Notes: generated from the letters alone by a model not told the origin. DNA of 64,000 nt from Pedobacter roseus (GCF_014395225.1 NZ_CP060723.1:3968001-4032000); one strand, 5' to 3'; positions 1 to 9,371 are shown, counted from the first letter of the stretch. Program-made: numbers and translations.

Positions 1-1046
1 TTATCGCTCAATAAACGGCCAAGCTGTTTACGTTCGCGGTAAATCTCCACATCACTTCCTTTAGAGAAATAGATGCGTTCGAATGAGCAAGATAATCTTT
101 CGGTAGGCTCGCGGAATTGCTCCATGCTCACCTCGCCATTTTTCTTAATGATTAAAGCATGACCTGGATCGATCTCTTTAACATCTTTAAACTGGATATT
201 AAATGCAGTTTGTAAAGCTGGCCTTTCGGAAGCCGCTACTACAATCTCATCATCATAATAATAATATGCCGGACGGATACCTGCCGGATCGCGCATAATA
301 AACGAATCGCCATTACCCACCATACCACAGATCGAATAACCTCCATCCCATGTTTTGGCCGAGCGGCGAAGGATATTCGCAATATCTAAATTATCAGATA
401 TTTTGTGCGTAATCGCAACGTTATCATGTCCTTCCTTTTTATACTGATCGAAAAGCTCCTGGTTTTCATCGTCCAAAAAGTGACCGATTTTTTCCAGCAC
501 GGTAACCGTATCTGCTTTTTCTTTTGGATGTTGCCCTAACTCATACAATTGCTCCAATAACTCATCAACATTAGTCATGTTAAAGTTACCTGCAATTACC
601 AGGTTACGCGTCATCCAGTTGTTCTGCCTTAAAAAAGGGTGGCAATTTTCGATACTGTTTTTACCATGCGTACCATAACGCAAATGGCCCATTAACACCT
701 CGCCGATAAAGCTTACGTTGTTTTTGAGCCATTCTGTATCCTGCATTAATTCAGGGGTGTTTTCCTGGATATCGACAAATTTGTTCTGTACATATTCGAA
801 GATATCTGCTACCGCATTAGATGCCATGCTCCGGTATCGGCTAATGTACCTACTGCCCGGTTTCATATCCAGCTTAATGGTGGCAATGCCAGCGCCATCC
901 TGGCCCCGGTTATGCTGTTTCTCCATTAAAAGGTATAATTTGTTAAGGCCGTAAAGTGCTGTACCGTACTTTTGCTGGTAGTAAGAAAGTGGTTTTAACA
1001 GGCGAATAAAAGCGATTCCGCATTCGTGTTTTATCTGATCACTCAT
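1..1046 (-). CDS. purF: Amidophosphoribosyltransferase-like protein (PurF family), 3' end outside the window
   Basis: The 5' 348 codons of a gene that runs off the left edge. The start ATG is at 1044-1046 and the protein begins MSDQIKHECGIAF. Cys9 would be the N-terminal nucleophile of the class II (Ntn) glutamine amidotransferase domain after removal of a short propeptide, as in other PurF proteins. Further typical segments are the NRGQDGAG motif, a GHLRYGTHG motif and the NCHPF motif. The family transfers glutamine-derived ammonia to PRPP in the first step of purine synthesis, in the cytoplasm. The phosphoribosyltransferase half lies outside the window. Bacteroidota also carry a longer PurF paralogue, and this may be that form, so whether it is the main purine enzyme is not certain. 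A -7 promoter box lies 19 bases upstream. Confidence 0.85.
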   Translation of the reverse strand, partial: MSDQIKHECGIAFIRLLKPLSYYQQKYGTALYGLNKLYLLMEKQHNRGQDGAGIATIKLDMKPGSRYISRYRSMASNAVADIFEYVQNKFVDIQENTPELMQDTEWLKNNVSFIGEVLMGHLRYGTHGKNSIENCHPFLRQNNWMTRNLVIAGNFNMTNVDELLEQLYELGQHPKEKADTVTVLEKIGHFLDDENQELFDQYKKEGHDNVAITHKISDNLDIANILRRSAKTWDGGYSICGMVGNGDSFIMRDPAGIRPAYYYYDDEIVVAASERPALQTAFNIQFKDVKEIDPGHALIIKKNGEVSMEQFREPTERLSCSFERIYFSKGSDVEIYRERKQLGRLLSD

Positions 1047-1064
1047 TGTGTGGGTTTGAAGCCG

Positions 1065-1072
1065 CAAAGTTA
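1065..1072 (-). promoter_or_regulatory. -7 promoter box (TAACTTTG) of the purF-like gene
   Basis: On the minus strand the sequence reads TAACTTTG, a match to the Bacteroidota sigma-ABfr -7 consensus TAnnTTTG. The start codon at 1046 would follow a leader of roughly 13 bases. Confidence 0.55.
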
Positions 1073-1187
1073 TCCTTTTAAACCATTACAACCTAAACAA
1101 AAATGTTTTCTTTTGAGATGATGAGTTTAAGCTGACAGATACTCCAAAAGTATGCTAATCTGCCTTTCCTACTTAAAATACTGTATT

Positions 1188-1212
1188 ATTAATTAGAATC
1201 TTTCTAAATAAT
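1188..1212. promoter_or_regulatory. 25-bp near-perfect palindrome, candidate operator
   Basis: The core TTAGAA-TCT-TTCTAA (1193-1207) is a perfect inverted repeat. It extends outward to 1188 and 1212 with a single mismatched pair. It ends exactly at the TTTG -33 element of the operon promoter, so a bound dimer would touch RNA polymerase. An iron-responsive regulator of the Fur or DtxR type is one guess, based on the haem/TonB content of the operon. Confidence 0.55.
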
Positions 1213-1243
1213 TTGCATAGTTAGTGTAAAATTAACACTTTTG
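1212..1243 (+). promoter_or_regulatory. Candidate promoter of the TonB receptor-peroxidase operon
   Basis: A TTTG -33 element at 1212-1215 and a -7 box CACTTTTG at 1236-1243, one mismatch from TAnnTTTG, are separated by 20 bases, the expected spacing for Bacteroidota promoters. Transcription would start near 1248, giving a leader of about 20 bases. Palindromes lie on both sides (1188-1212 and 1257-1269). Confidence 0.5.
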
Positions 1244-1256
1244 CGCTATTATTAAG

Positions 1257-1269
1257 ATTTAGTCTAAAT
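1257..1269. promoter_or_regulatory. 13-bp perfect palindrome overlapping the TTG start codon
   Basis: ATTTAG-T-CTAAAT is a perfect inverted repeat whose last base is the first base of the start codon at 1269. It shares the TTAG/CTAA half-site with the upstream palindrome at 1193-1207, suggesting two sites for one repressor, one at each side of the transcription start. Confidence 0.45.
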
Positions 1270-4049
1270 TGAAGAAACTTTACACATCCTTATTATTCTT
1301 TTTTATTTGCTTCAATTCGCTTGCGCAAATAAGAAACGTTGTGGTCGGAAAAGTAACCGACCCGCAGAACAAGCCCTTAGAACTTGTTAACATCAAAATT
1401 GTAGAAACCAACCAGTATGCCATCACCGATAAGAATGGTTTATTCAGGGTAAACGGAACAGAAACGAACAACATTTTAACGTTGGAATTTTCATTCATTG
1501 GTTTTCAAAGGTTAAGATTACCGTTAACCGTAAAAGAAGGCGAAACCAATTTGGGCAATATTGCTTTAAAAGTTCTTGATTTAAGTTTAGAGAACATTGA
1601 GATCAATGCCAAAAGGAATTATACGGGCCAAACCAACTCATCATTAATCATTACGAGAGACTTAATAGAACAGACGCCGGCATTGAGTGTAAATGATTTA
1701 TTGAATCAGATCCCGAACAGAAAAATCCAGCCACCATCTTTACAGAATGTACAGAATATCAATTTAAGGGCTGCTTATGCTCCAACAACAGATGGGAAAG
1801 GCGCTTTCGAATTAAATAATGCGTTTGGTATTGCCATTATTATGGATGGAAATACTATTAGCAATAATGCAAACATGCAAAGTTTTAATGCTGGTAGAGC
1901 AGGTGGAGTAGGCTTATCATTTGTAAAAAGCGGATCATACGGGATAAGAGGAACTGGCGACGACAAAACAGGATACACTGGCGATTACACCTTTGGTGGC
2001 ACAGATCTCCGTCAAATACCAGCAGATAATATTGAAAGTATTGAGGTAATCGCGGGTGTTGCGCCCGCAAAATATGGCGATTTAACTGATGGTGCAATTA
2101 TCATTGAACGCCAGGCTGGAAAATCTCCGGCTTATGTACGCATGCAATTAAGGGATAATGCTACATCCTATGGGTTTTCCAAAGGCTTTGAAATTAGTCC
2201 AAAATATGGTTCAATAAACGTTGGGGTTAATTATGTTAATTCATTTCAAGATAACCGAGATAAATTAAAAGCTTACCGAAGGATTAATACCAATGCGATG
2301 TGGACCAACTCTTTTGGCAATACCAAACAGTTAAAAAATACCTTCAGTGTGGATTATGGAAGAAATCTCGACGGAATTAAATTTGATCCTGACGATGAAA
2401 AAAGTACGAGAACAAAATTTGATAGCTGGAATTTTAGCGTCGCAAATAGAAGCAATTATAGATTTACTTCCGGTTTCTTAAAGAATGTAGGTTTAAATTT
2501 AAGATATTCGGAAGGCCACCAGGTAAGCTATAAAGAGGAATTGGCGAATGACCCTTATGTATTATATACCACCGCTATAACTACTGGAATCCACGAAGGA
2601 ACATACGATACAGGAGTTTATACTGCTCAATCATTAATTGATGGCAGACCGATAACAGCATCGGCAAATCTTGATTTTACAGGAGGTTTTGCTACTGGTA
2701 ATCTTGTTCATAACCTTTCGTTTGGGACAAGCTTTAGTTATAGCGCAAATAAAGGTTTAGGACAAACCATCGACCCAAATGAACCAAGAAGCGGAACTAA
2801 GGTTGCGAGCACTTCATTAGGCACAAAAAGTTCTGAACGCTTTTATGATTTCCGTTTGGCAGTTGCCCAAAAGGATATAGGCTTTTATGTAGAAGATCTT
2901 TTCACAACAACTGTACTGGGCAAACCTTTAAGTGTAAGGGCAGGCATCAGATCGGATATCCAAAACGGTTATGCTTCGGTATCACCTCGAACCAATATCA
3001 ACTATGAAGTAAACAAAAATCTAAAATTTGGTGTTGCCTATGGCTTATCTTACAAATCACCTGCTTTGGCTCAGCGTTACCCTGGCCCAACCTTCTTCGA
3101 AATTCCATTATTAAACGCTTACAATGGCAAGGTGAACGAGAGTACCTATTTAGTATATGTAGAAAGGTATGACCCTACGAATATTAATTTAAAACCATCC
3201 AAAAGTGAAAGCATTGAGTTATCTGCTCAAATCAAAATACAGAAATTCAATTTATCTATATCAGCTTATAATAAGAAATCAAGAAATGGAATTTCAACAG
3301 TTCAAACTTTACAAACGATAGAATTACCAACTTACACAGCTACAATCAATCCGGGGGCAAAACCTACTGTTATACAGAACGGCACTAGCCCTTATGCTAT
3401 AAATTATTTTACTTTCAAAAACGACCTCTCATCAGACAATCAAGGTTTTGAGGTAATTTTAAACACACCTGAGGTTAAGGAAATCAAAACATCTTTTAAC
3501 TTAAGCGGAGGGCTTTTCAGAACATCTTATGGTTCAACTTCAAATAGTTTGAGTGATAAGATGCCTAATACCATTCCAACAGACCCGAATTACGCCTACA
3601 TTGGTGTTTATGAACCTGTTAATAAAAAAGCATATTTTAGTAATGGGAGGCTAACTAGTGTTACACATATCCCCAAATTAAGCCTTATTGTTTCTTTTGT
3701 AGCAGAATTTGATCTTTTAGATAAAAATGTAAGCAGCGCGACTTCAAGAATTCCTGTTGGGTATTATAACAGGTTTAACCAATATACTGCTATTACTAAT
3801 TTCGACAAAAATAATTCGTCTTACGGCCATCTTTATATTACACCCGAAGAGCAATCAGAAAATGATCTTCCTCGTGTAATTTCCAATTATCATTTAAGTA
3901 TTGCCAAAGAGATAAAAAAACGTTTCAAGTTTGCTTTTAATGTTTACAACGTATTTAACCACCGTCCATATTACGTTACAACCACTGGCATTTATAAATA
4001 CCCAAATAGTAGTCCAACATTTGGAGCAGAATTATCAATTAAACTTTAA
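1269..4049 (+). CDS. TonB-dependent receptor with carboxypeptidase-regulatory-like domain
   Basis: A 926-aa outer-membrane protein. Residues 1-20 (MKKLYTSLLFFFICFNSLAQ) are a signal peptide. A carboxypeptidase-D regulatory-like domain follows (about 22-110), then a plug domain (about 115-280, with IIMDGNTISNNANMQ and the IESIEVIAGVAPAKYGD segment) and a long beta-barrel ending in an aromatic/hydrophobic strand. It lacks the SusC signature and has no SusD partner, so a siderophore, haem or metal substrate is more likely than a glycan. The start is TTG: an in-frame TAG lies at 1260-1262 and the signal peptide begins precisely there. It is the first gene of a four-gene operon, with 3 bases to the next gene. 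Confidence 0.9.
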   Translation: MKKLYTSLLFFFICFNSLAQIRNVVVGKVTDPQNKPLELVNIKIVETNQYAITDKNGLFRVNGTETNNILTLEFSFIGFQRLRLPLTVKEGETNLGNIALKVLDLSLENIEINAKRNYTGQTNSSLIITRDLIEQTPALSVNDLLNQIPNRKIQPPSLQNVQNINLRAAYAPTTDGKGAFELNNAFGIAIIMDGNTISNNANMQSFNAGRAGGVGLSFVKSGSYGIRGTGDDKTGYTGDYTFGGTDLRQIPADNIESIEVIAGVAPAKYGDLTDGAIIIERQAGKSPAYVRMQLRDNATSYGFSKGFEISPKYGSINVGVNYVNSFQDNRDKLKAYRRINTNAMWTNSFGNTKQLKNTFSVDYGRNLDGIKFDPDDEKSTRTKFDSWNFSVANRSNYRFTSGFLKNVGLNLRYSEGHQVSYKEELANDPYVLYTTAITTGIHEGTYDTGVYTAQSLIDGRPITASANLDFTGGFATGNLVHNLSFGTSFSYSANKGLGQTIDPNEPRSGTKVASTSLGTKSSERFYDFRLAVAQKDIGFYVEDLFTTTVLGKPLSVRAGIRSDIQNGYASVSPRTNINYEVNKNLKFGVAYGLSYKSPALAQRYPGPTFFEIPLLNAYNGKVNESTYLVYVERYDPTNINLKPSKSESIELSAQIKIQKFNLSISAYNKKSRNGISTVQTLQTIELPTYTATINPGAKPTVIQNGTSPYAINYFTFKNDLSSDNQGFEVILNTPEVKEIKTSFNLSGGLFRTSYGSTSNSLSDKMPNTIPTDPNYAYIGVYEPVNKKAYFSNGRLTSVTHIPKLSLIVSFVAEFDLLDKNVSSATSRIPVGYYNRFNQYTAITNFDKNNSSYGHLYITPEEQSENDLPRVISNYHLSIAKEIKKRFKFAFNVYNVFNHRPYYVTTTGIYKYPNSSPTFGAELSIKL

Positions 4050-4052
4050 GAG

Positions 4053-5375
4053 ATGAGAAAATTATTATTCATATTATTATTGGCTATAACCGCTTGTAAA
4101 AAATATCAAGGAGACGTTACCGGAATCCACCCGGTAAAATACCATGTGATAACATCTTATGCCTCAGAAAATTTAGGAAAGCTATTACCAAAAGCTAAAA
4201 TAGAGGTTACATTTAAAAGTGCTAAAAATGGCTTAATTCAAAAATATATAACTGAAAGTAATGGTACTGTTTCGCTTGACTCGATTTCACCAGGTGTTTA
4301 TGATATATCTGCATCAATTAAAATTCAACCAGCAGATTATACGACTTTAACTGGTGAAAAAGTAGATAAGGAAGTGGTTTTTAATGCATCAGAAAAATCA
4401 AAAACCATTACAATTGAAGATAATCAGCGTGTTGAACTTAAACTGATTTCAGGATCCACCGGACCTTGGGTAATTAAACAAATTTATTATGCAGGATCTA
4501 ATACTACAACAGGAGCATCGTTTCGTGATCAATTTATAGAAATATATAATAATACCGATTCACTTTTATATGCAGATAGCTTATACATAGCAGAAGCTTT
4601 AGGAATTCAAAATTTCACTTCAACTAACATTTACAGACAAAACAATAGCCAGTATGACTGGAGCAAATCGCAGGGAATGCCAACAAATATTGATGCAAAT
4701 AATGGTTACATCTACACCAGAGCATTATTAATGATTCCCGGCACAGGAAAACAATATCCTGTTAAACCGGGAGAAAGCATAGTTTTAGCTCAAACTGCAT
4801 TAAACCATAAAGCACCATTTACCGGTTCTGACGGAAAAACAATCACAGTAAGAGATCCTTCTTTAACAATTGATTTGAGTGGAGCCGATTTTGAGGCTTA
4901 TTATGCTCCTTTTTTAGCGAAGCCATTGGCGTCAGATATCGATAACCCCAGTGTACCCAATGTGGAGGTATTATCTTATAGCGGCACTGATCTTATTTTT
5001 GATAATCCGGGCAGAATGGGCTATGTGATATTTAAAAATAAAGGGGATATAGATATTAAAAAATTACCACAATATCCTTATCCAACAATTACACCACCAA
5101 CGGCAAGTACAGATAAATATTATCAAATTCCTATTGATTTTATTATTGATGGAGTAGAAGTACAGCCTAGTAGTGCGGCATCGAGGGTACCCAAAAAGCT
5201 AGGGGCTTCTTTGGATGCGCTTTATGCTTATGCTCCAAATGGTGCATACTCTTCTCAGTCTGTTATCAGAAAAACAGATAGTATTGTAAACGGGAGAAGA
5301 ATTTTAAAAGACACCAATAATTCTGCTGAAGACTTTGACTTTTTACCACTCGCAGCTCCTAAGGCATTTAAATAA
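4053..5375 (+). CDS. DUF4876-type surface or periplasmic lipoprotein
   Basis: A 440-aa protein with a lipoprotein signal peptide; the lipobox ends at Cys15 (LLAITAC), followed by KK. Residues 35-130 look like a carboxypeptidase-regulatory or Ig-like beta-sandwich, and the rest resembles the DUF4876 family known from Bacteroidota, which often lies beside TonB receptors. No catalytic motif is visible. It starts 3 bases after the receptor gene, so translation is probably coupled. A role as an accessory binding protein for the receptor's ligand is inferred from context only. Confidence 0.75.
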   Translation: MRKLLFILLLAITACKKYQGDVTGIHPVKYHVITSYASENLGKLLPKAKIEVTFKSAKNGLIQKYITESNGTVSLDSISPGVYDISASIKIQPADYTTLTGEKVDKEVVFNASEKSKTITIEDNQRVELKLISGSTGPWVIKQIYYAGSNTTTGASFRDQFIEIYNNTDSLLYADSLYIAEALGIQNFTSTNIYRQNNSQYDWSKSQGMPTNIDANNGYIYTRALLMIPGTGKQYPVKPGESIVLAQTALNHKAPFTGSDGKTITVRDPSLTIDLSGADFEAYYAPFLAKPLASDIDNPSVPNVEVLSYSGTDLIFDNPGRMGYVIFKNKGDIDIKKLPQYPYPTITPPTASTDKYYQIPIDFIIDGVEVQPSSAASRVPKKLGASLDALYAYAPNGAYSSQSVIRKTDSIVNGRRILKDTNNSAEDFDFLPLAAPKAFK

Positions 5376-5409
5376 GCATTACACTATAGAAATACCGAAT
5401 AAAATAAAA

Positions 5410-6966
5410 ATGAAGAATACCATTCTATATATACTTTTAGTTTTTAGTTCTATACTTACAGCATACGGCCAGAAGCGTGATACGTTAAGCATCAATGTGA
5501 AAAATAAATTATTTTCTGCTGATTCAACTCTTTTTGCTGCTTACAATTTTGCAAAATCAAGTCCTTTCTATATCAAAAAATTAATGCCATCAACTTATAA
5601 CAACTTAAGTATCGGTCACGACTTCGAAAAAGGGCATTTAATGAAAGCGCAAGACGCAACGAAAGCCAATGGCACTTTTTTAAGAACTGAGGGAATTTCC
5701 CAGTTAAAATCAATTAGCATTTGGGGGCAGTTTTCATATAAGAGAACAGTTGAAGACAGTGTGGCATTTTCTCATCAAACGCGAAATAACTTGGCAAACC
5801 CATATTATTTTGGCTCGGCTAGAAATGTAAATTATCAAAGGACGATATATAACCTAAAAACATTGGCAAGTAAAAATATTCTGAAAAATAATTTACCTAT
5901 TGGTTTAGGTGCTGATTATAGAATTGGTGATCACTACTCTACCAACGATCCACGTGGAGATATAAGTGATTACCAATTAAATTTAGTCGGTACTCTTGGA
6001 TACAATATCACAAAAGAATTGGCAATCGGCGCAGCTTATCGTGTTGGGTATGGATTTGAAAAAGTAAATGTTGCTTATAAAAATAATAGTCTCAATCAAG
6101 GAAGAGTTAGTCCAGAATTCACAAACTATCTCATAAATGGCTACGGAGAACCAGGAGAATACAATGTAAATAGAACCGTTCAAAACAATCAAACTAGAAA
6201 TGGTCTTGACGCTTATTTAACATACGATGCGGAAAAAACTGGTAGTTTCAATTTCAATTATCAAACATCAAAAGAAAAGCAAAAATTTGACTACAGAACT
6301 TCAGAGGGAATTTCTAAATTCATCAGTTTTAATTTGGTTAATGAAAACTACCGTTTTTTTTGGTTGAAAAGTACTGCTGTAAATTCTTTAAGTTTTGACC
6401 TTAATTACCAAACAATTAAGGGTGACAACTACCTTAATGACTACCTTGCAAACAGTTACTTGTTTATCAACAACACGACTTCCATTAAGGGCCATTATAC
6501 ATTAAAAAAAAATCAGTTTACTCATAACATAGGCCTAGGTTTAAAAAAATATGAAGAACGCAGGCAAGATGGTATTGCCGGTAACGATATCAGATTTAAT
6601 CAATTAAATTATTCGTTAAGTTATGGCTTAAACCATCAAAATAAAAACAATCATAACTGGGGGGTTAGCCTAACTGGTTTATATAACCAATACCTTGATT
6701 CTGATTTTAGTGTACTTTTAGCTAACGAAGGTGTGTTTACAAGGAATGTGATCTATTATGATTATGCCTATAATACAACCTCAAAATTTGGAGGTAATTT
6801 AACCGCCGATTATAGTATCCCAATGTTTAAACAAATCCATGCTGGTATTAAAGCTGGTGTTACCTACTGGAGAAGAGACAATTTAAAAGACTTTGGCAGG
6901 GTGCTGCCAAATACCCCCGGCAAAGATCGTTTTTCTTCCAATATCAGCTTAAACCTGTATTTTTAA
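5410..6966 (+). CDS. DUF6850-type outer-membrane beta-barrel protein
   Basis: A 518-aa protein when started at the ATG at 5410, which begins a good signal peptide (MKNTILYILLVFSSILTAYGQ). An upstream in-frame start at 5335 would lie inside the preceding gene and precede the signal peptide, so it was rejected. The body is rich in alternating aromatic/polar strands and ends in FSSNISLNLYF, a typical C-terminal barrel strand with terminal Phe. The family (DUF6850, by recollection) has no known activity. It follows the DUF4876 gene by 34 bases and precedes the peroxidase by 3, so it is part of the same operon. Confidence 0.75.
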   Translation: MKNTILYILLVFSSILTAYGQKRDTLSINVKNKLFSADSTLFAAYNFAKSSPFYIKKLMPSTYNNLSIGHDFEKGHLMKAQDATKANGTFLRTEGISQLKSISIWGQFSYKRTVEDSVAFSHQTRNNLANPYYFGSARNVNYQRTIYNLKTLASKNILKNNLPIGLGADYRIGDHYSTNDPRGDISDYQLNLVGTLGYNITKELAIGAAYRVGYGFEKVNVAYKNNSLNQGRVSPEFTNYLINGYGEPGEYNVNRTVQNNQTRNGLDAYLTYDAEKTGSFNFNYQTSKEKQKFDYRTSEGISKFISFNLVNENYRFFWLKSTAVNSLSFDLNYQTIKGDNYLNDYLANSYLFINNTTSIKGHYTLKKNQFTHNIGLGLKKYEERRQDGIAGNDIRFNQLNYSLSYGLNHQNKNNHNWGVSLTGLYNQYLDSDFSVLLANEGVFTRNVIYYDYAYNTTSKFGGNLTADYSIPMFKQIHAGIKAGVTYWRRDNLKDFGRVLPNTPGKDRFSSNISLNLYF

Positions 6967-6969
6967 CCC

Positions 6970-8109
6970 ATGAATAAAATTTTTGCCCTTCTTGCTTTAG
7001 CCCTCACAGGACTAATCTTATTTTCTTTTCAATCGGCTGATTTTAACAACGACGACGAACTGAGTATAGATAGCCTGCGCAAAGTTTATTCAAAACCTAC
7101 CGATCAGTGGCCAAAACCAACGCTAGATAAGGGTGCGGTATTTCAGGAACTGGGTGAACTTCCACCCTCTCCTGTTGATTTAAAAAACGACTCAGTAAAA
7201 AATGTGGTAGAGCTGGGCAAAATCCTGTTTTTCGATCCGCGTTTATCGGGTTCGAACCAGATTTCGTGTTCGAGCTGCCATGCCCCGGATTTACATTGGA
7301 CGGATGGCCGCCAGGTTTCAATCGGTCACGATCATTTGGCTAATATCCGCAATGCACCTTCCTTGGAAAATGTTTGGTTTTACAAACGTTTGTTCTGGGA
7401 TGGCCGTGCAACCAATTTGGAAGAGCAGGCCGGAAGTCCTGTTGCTGCGCACAATGAGATGCACCAGGATATGAAAGCCTTGTCTAAAAAGCTCGGCAAG
7501 ATTAAAGGTTATCAGCCTTATTTTAAGTCTGCCTTTGGCTCAAAGGAAATTACCAATAAAAGGATTTTTGAGAGCCTGGCTACTTTTCAACGTAGTATTG
7601 TGAGTAGAAGAACTCCGTTCGATCGTTTCCTGGCCAAAGATAAAAAAGCCTTAACAGACCAACAATTAATGGGTTTACATTTATTCCGCACTAAGGCACG
7701 GTGCATTAACTGCCACAACGGACCATTATTTACCGACAACGAATTTCACAATGATGGTTTAACCTATTTTGGCCGTAAATATGAAGACCTCGGTTTATAC
7801 AACGTCACTAAGAAACCAGAAGATGTGGGCAAGTTTAAAACCCCAGGCTTAAGAAACGTAATGAAAACTGCACCATGGTTTCATAATGGTTTATTTCCGG
7901 ATATGGATGGGGTGATGAATATGTACAACGTGGGTATGCCAAATCAACGTGTAAAAGCCGAGCAAGTAAATGATCCTCTGCTACCCAAAAACGATAAACT
8001 TTTAAAAGGTTTAAAACTAAGCATTGCCGAAAAAGATGCAGTAGTTGCTTTTTTAGAAGCGCTATCTTCGCCTACTGTACTTACACGCGTAGAGCAGTTG
8101 CCGCAGTAG
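6970..8109 (+). CDS. Di-haem cytochrome c peroxidase / MauG-like protein
   Basis: A 379-aa exported protein with an N-terminal hydrophobic signal segment. Two c-type haem motifs are visible: C100-SS-C103-H104 and C245-IN-C248-H249. Their spacing, the FDPRLSGSNQISC stretch and the KTPGLRNV and APWFHNG segments are characteristic of bacterial cytochrome c peroxidases, which reduce hydrogen peroxide in the periplasm; MauG-like enzymes instead oxidise protein or metal substrates. As last gene of a TonB receptor operon it may act on the imported ligand, for example to oxidise a metal or release it from a complex. That role is inference. No clear terminator follows. Confidence 0.9.
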   Translation: MNKIFALLALALTGLILFSFQSADFNNDDELSIDSLRKVYSKPTDQWPKPTLDKGAVFQELGELPPSPVDLKNDSVKNVVELGKILFFDPRLSGSNQISCSSCHAPDLHWTDGRQVSIGHDHLANIRNAPSLENVWFYKRLFWDGRATNLEEQAGSPVAAHNEMHQDMKALSKKLGKIKGYQPYFKSAFGSKEITNKRIFESLATFQRSIVSRRTPFDRFLAKDKKALTDQQLMGLHLFRTKARCINCHNGPLFTDNEFHNDGLTYFGRKYEDLGLYNVTKKPEDVGKFKTPGLRNVMKTAPWFHNGLFPDMDGVMNMYNVGMPNQRVKAEQVNDPLLPKNDKLLKGLKLSIAEKDAVVAFLEALSSPTVLTRVEQLPQ

Positions 8110-8115
8110 TGAGTT

Positions 8116-8316
8116 AAGTCTAAAGTCGGGAGTCTTTAGTCCGTAGTCTGATTAAGAGCTTTTAAAGGGATAATAAACTTAGAAACCTTCCCACCATGGG
8201 TGGCGACAAATCATGAGTTGGTAGTTAACAATTTAGCAATTCTAACCATTCGTTTCAGTGAACAGTTAACCAATTTAAACAATTAACCGATTAACCTTTC
8301 TGAACAATTAACCATT
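8116..8316. repeat. Word-repeat spacer with AATTAACC-type words between convergent genes
   Basis: Contains variants of GTCTAAAGTC / AGTCTTTAGTC / GTAGTCTG at 8118-8151, then strings of TTAACC words at 8261-8316. The segment 8265-8296 matches the reverse complement of 62873-62904 at 30 of 32 positions. No ORF or RNA gene is evident. Confidence 0.6.
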
Positions 8317-8317
8317 T

Positions 8318-9133
8318 CTACATTTTACCAGACGTTAACGCTTCTCCGAAAAATATCGAAGCATGTTCGTCGAAAGCCAAAGGGTCTCCGCTGGTATAGA
8401 AATGTCTTTCGCCTTGTTTAGCCAGCTTTTCTTCGATTTCAGGGTGTCGGTCTAAATAATCGATTAAACTATCGGCTACAATCTCTCCCTGCGTTAACAC
8501 GTTGATGTGATCGGGAAATACCTTTTTCAGTTTAGGCATTAATAAGGGGTAATGTGTGCAGGCCAGCAAAACACAATCAATATCCTTTGATTGACTCAAT
8601 AACTGATCGCAATATTCATTAATAAAAAAATCTGCTCCCGATTGCAAGTGCTCATTATTTTCGATCAAGGGTACCCACATCGGGCAGCTCTGCTGGTAAA
8701 CTTTGATGTCTGGAAAAAACTTATTGATTTCTAAAAGGTAAGATTGTGAATTAATCGTTCCCCTTGTACCCATTACACCAACCTGTTTGGTTTGGGTATA
8801 AGCATCAATTACTTCGGCTGTAGGCCTGATTACCCCCAACACTCTCCTGCCCGGATACTTAACTGGCAAATCTTTTTGCTGAATGGTTCTTAAGGCCTTT
8901 GCTGAAGCAGTATTACATGCAAGGATAACCAATTGGCATCCTTTTGCAAAAAGCCATTCTACACACTCTAAAGTATATTTATAAATAGTATCGAAAGAAT
9001 GATCACCATAAGGCGAACGGGCATTATCTCCTAAATAGATATAATTATAATCGGGCAATTTATCGGCAATGGAACGGAACACCGTTAAACCGCCGTAACC
9101 TGAATCGAAAATACCTATTGGTGAAGCCTGCAT
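8318..9133 (-). CDS. murI: Glutamate racemase
   Basis: A 271-aa cytoplasmic enzyme that converts L-glutamate to D-glutamate for peptidoglycan. The two catalytic cysteines lie in the conserved ACNTAS and LACTHYPLL motifs, and the N-terminal IGIFDSGYGGLTV motif binds substrate. Length and motif order are normal for the family. It lies downstream of the bamA-ompH genes on the same strand, but a terminator at 9372-9404 separates them, so it is probably transcribed on its own. Confidence 0.97.
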   Translation of the reverse strand: MQASPIGIFDSGYGGLTVFRSIADKLPDYNYIYLGDNARSPYGDHSFDTIYKYTLECVEWLFAKGCQLVILACNTASAKALRTIQQKDLPVKYPGRRVLGVIRPTAEVIDAYTQTKQVGVMGTRGTINSQSYLLEINKFFPDIKVYQQSCPMWVPLIENNEHLQSGADFFINEYCDQLLSQSKDIDCVLLACTHYPLLMPKLKKVFPDHINVLTQGEIVADSLIDYLDRHPEIEEKLAKQGERHFYTSGDPLAFDEHASIFFGEALTSGKM

Positions 9134-9371
9134 TGCGTTGGAAAGTTAAATATTGAAAGAGGTTGTAAAGTTAGATGAAAAGTTGAAATGTTGGGATGTT
9201 AGTTGAAAAGTTGGAATGTTGGAACGTTGTAAAGTTGAATTTTTAGTTGGAAAGTTGAAATTTTTTAACGCATTATGAACAAAACCTTTAAACTTTTCAA
9301 CCTTAAAACCTCTTCGGAACAAAAACTTCCAACTTTTAAACCTTTCATCATTAAAAACCTCTCTAAAACAA
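9134..9371. repeat. Gene-free spacer built from AAGTTG words and their complements
   Basis: The left part (about 9155-9265) repeats degenerate words such as AAAGTTGAAA, AAGTTGGAATGTTGG and TAGTTGGAAAG. The right part (about 9280-9360) contains the complements (CTTTTCAACC, ACTTCCAACTTTT, AACCTTTCATC). The whole could fold into a long imperfect hairpin. It separates murI from the ompH terminator. No ORF longer than trivial size is present. Confidence 0.6.

Noticed and set aside
718..954. 78-aa plus-strand frame at the left edge
   Set aside because: Lies opposite the purF-like gene, whose motifs are clear.
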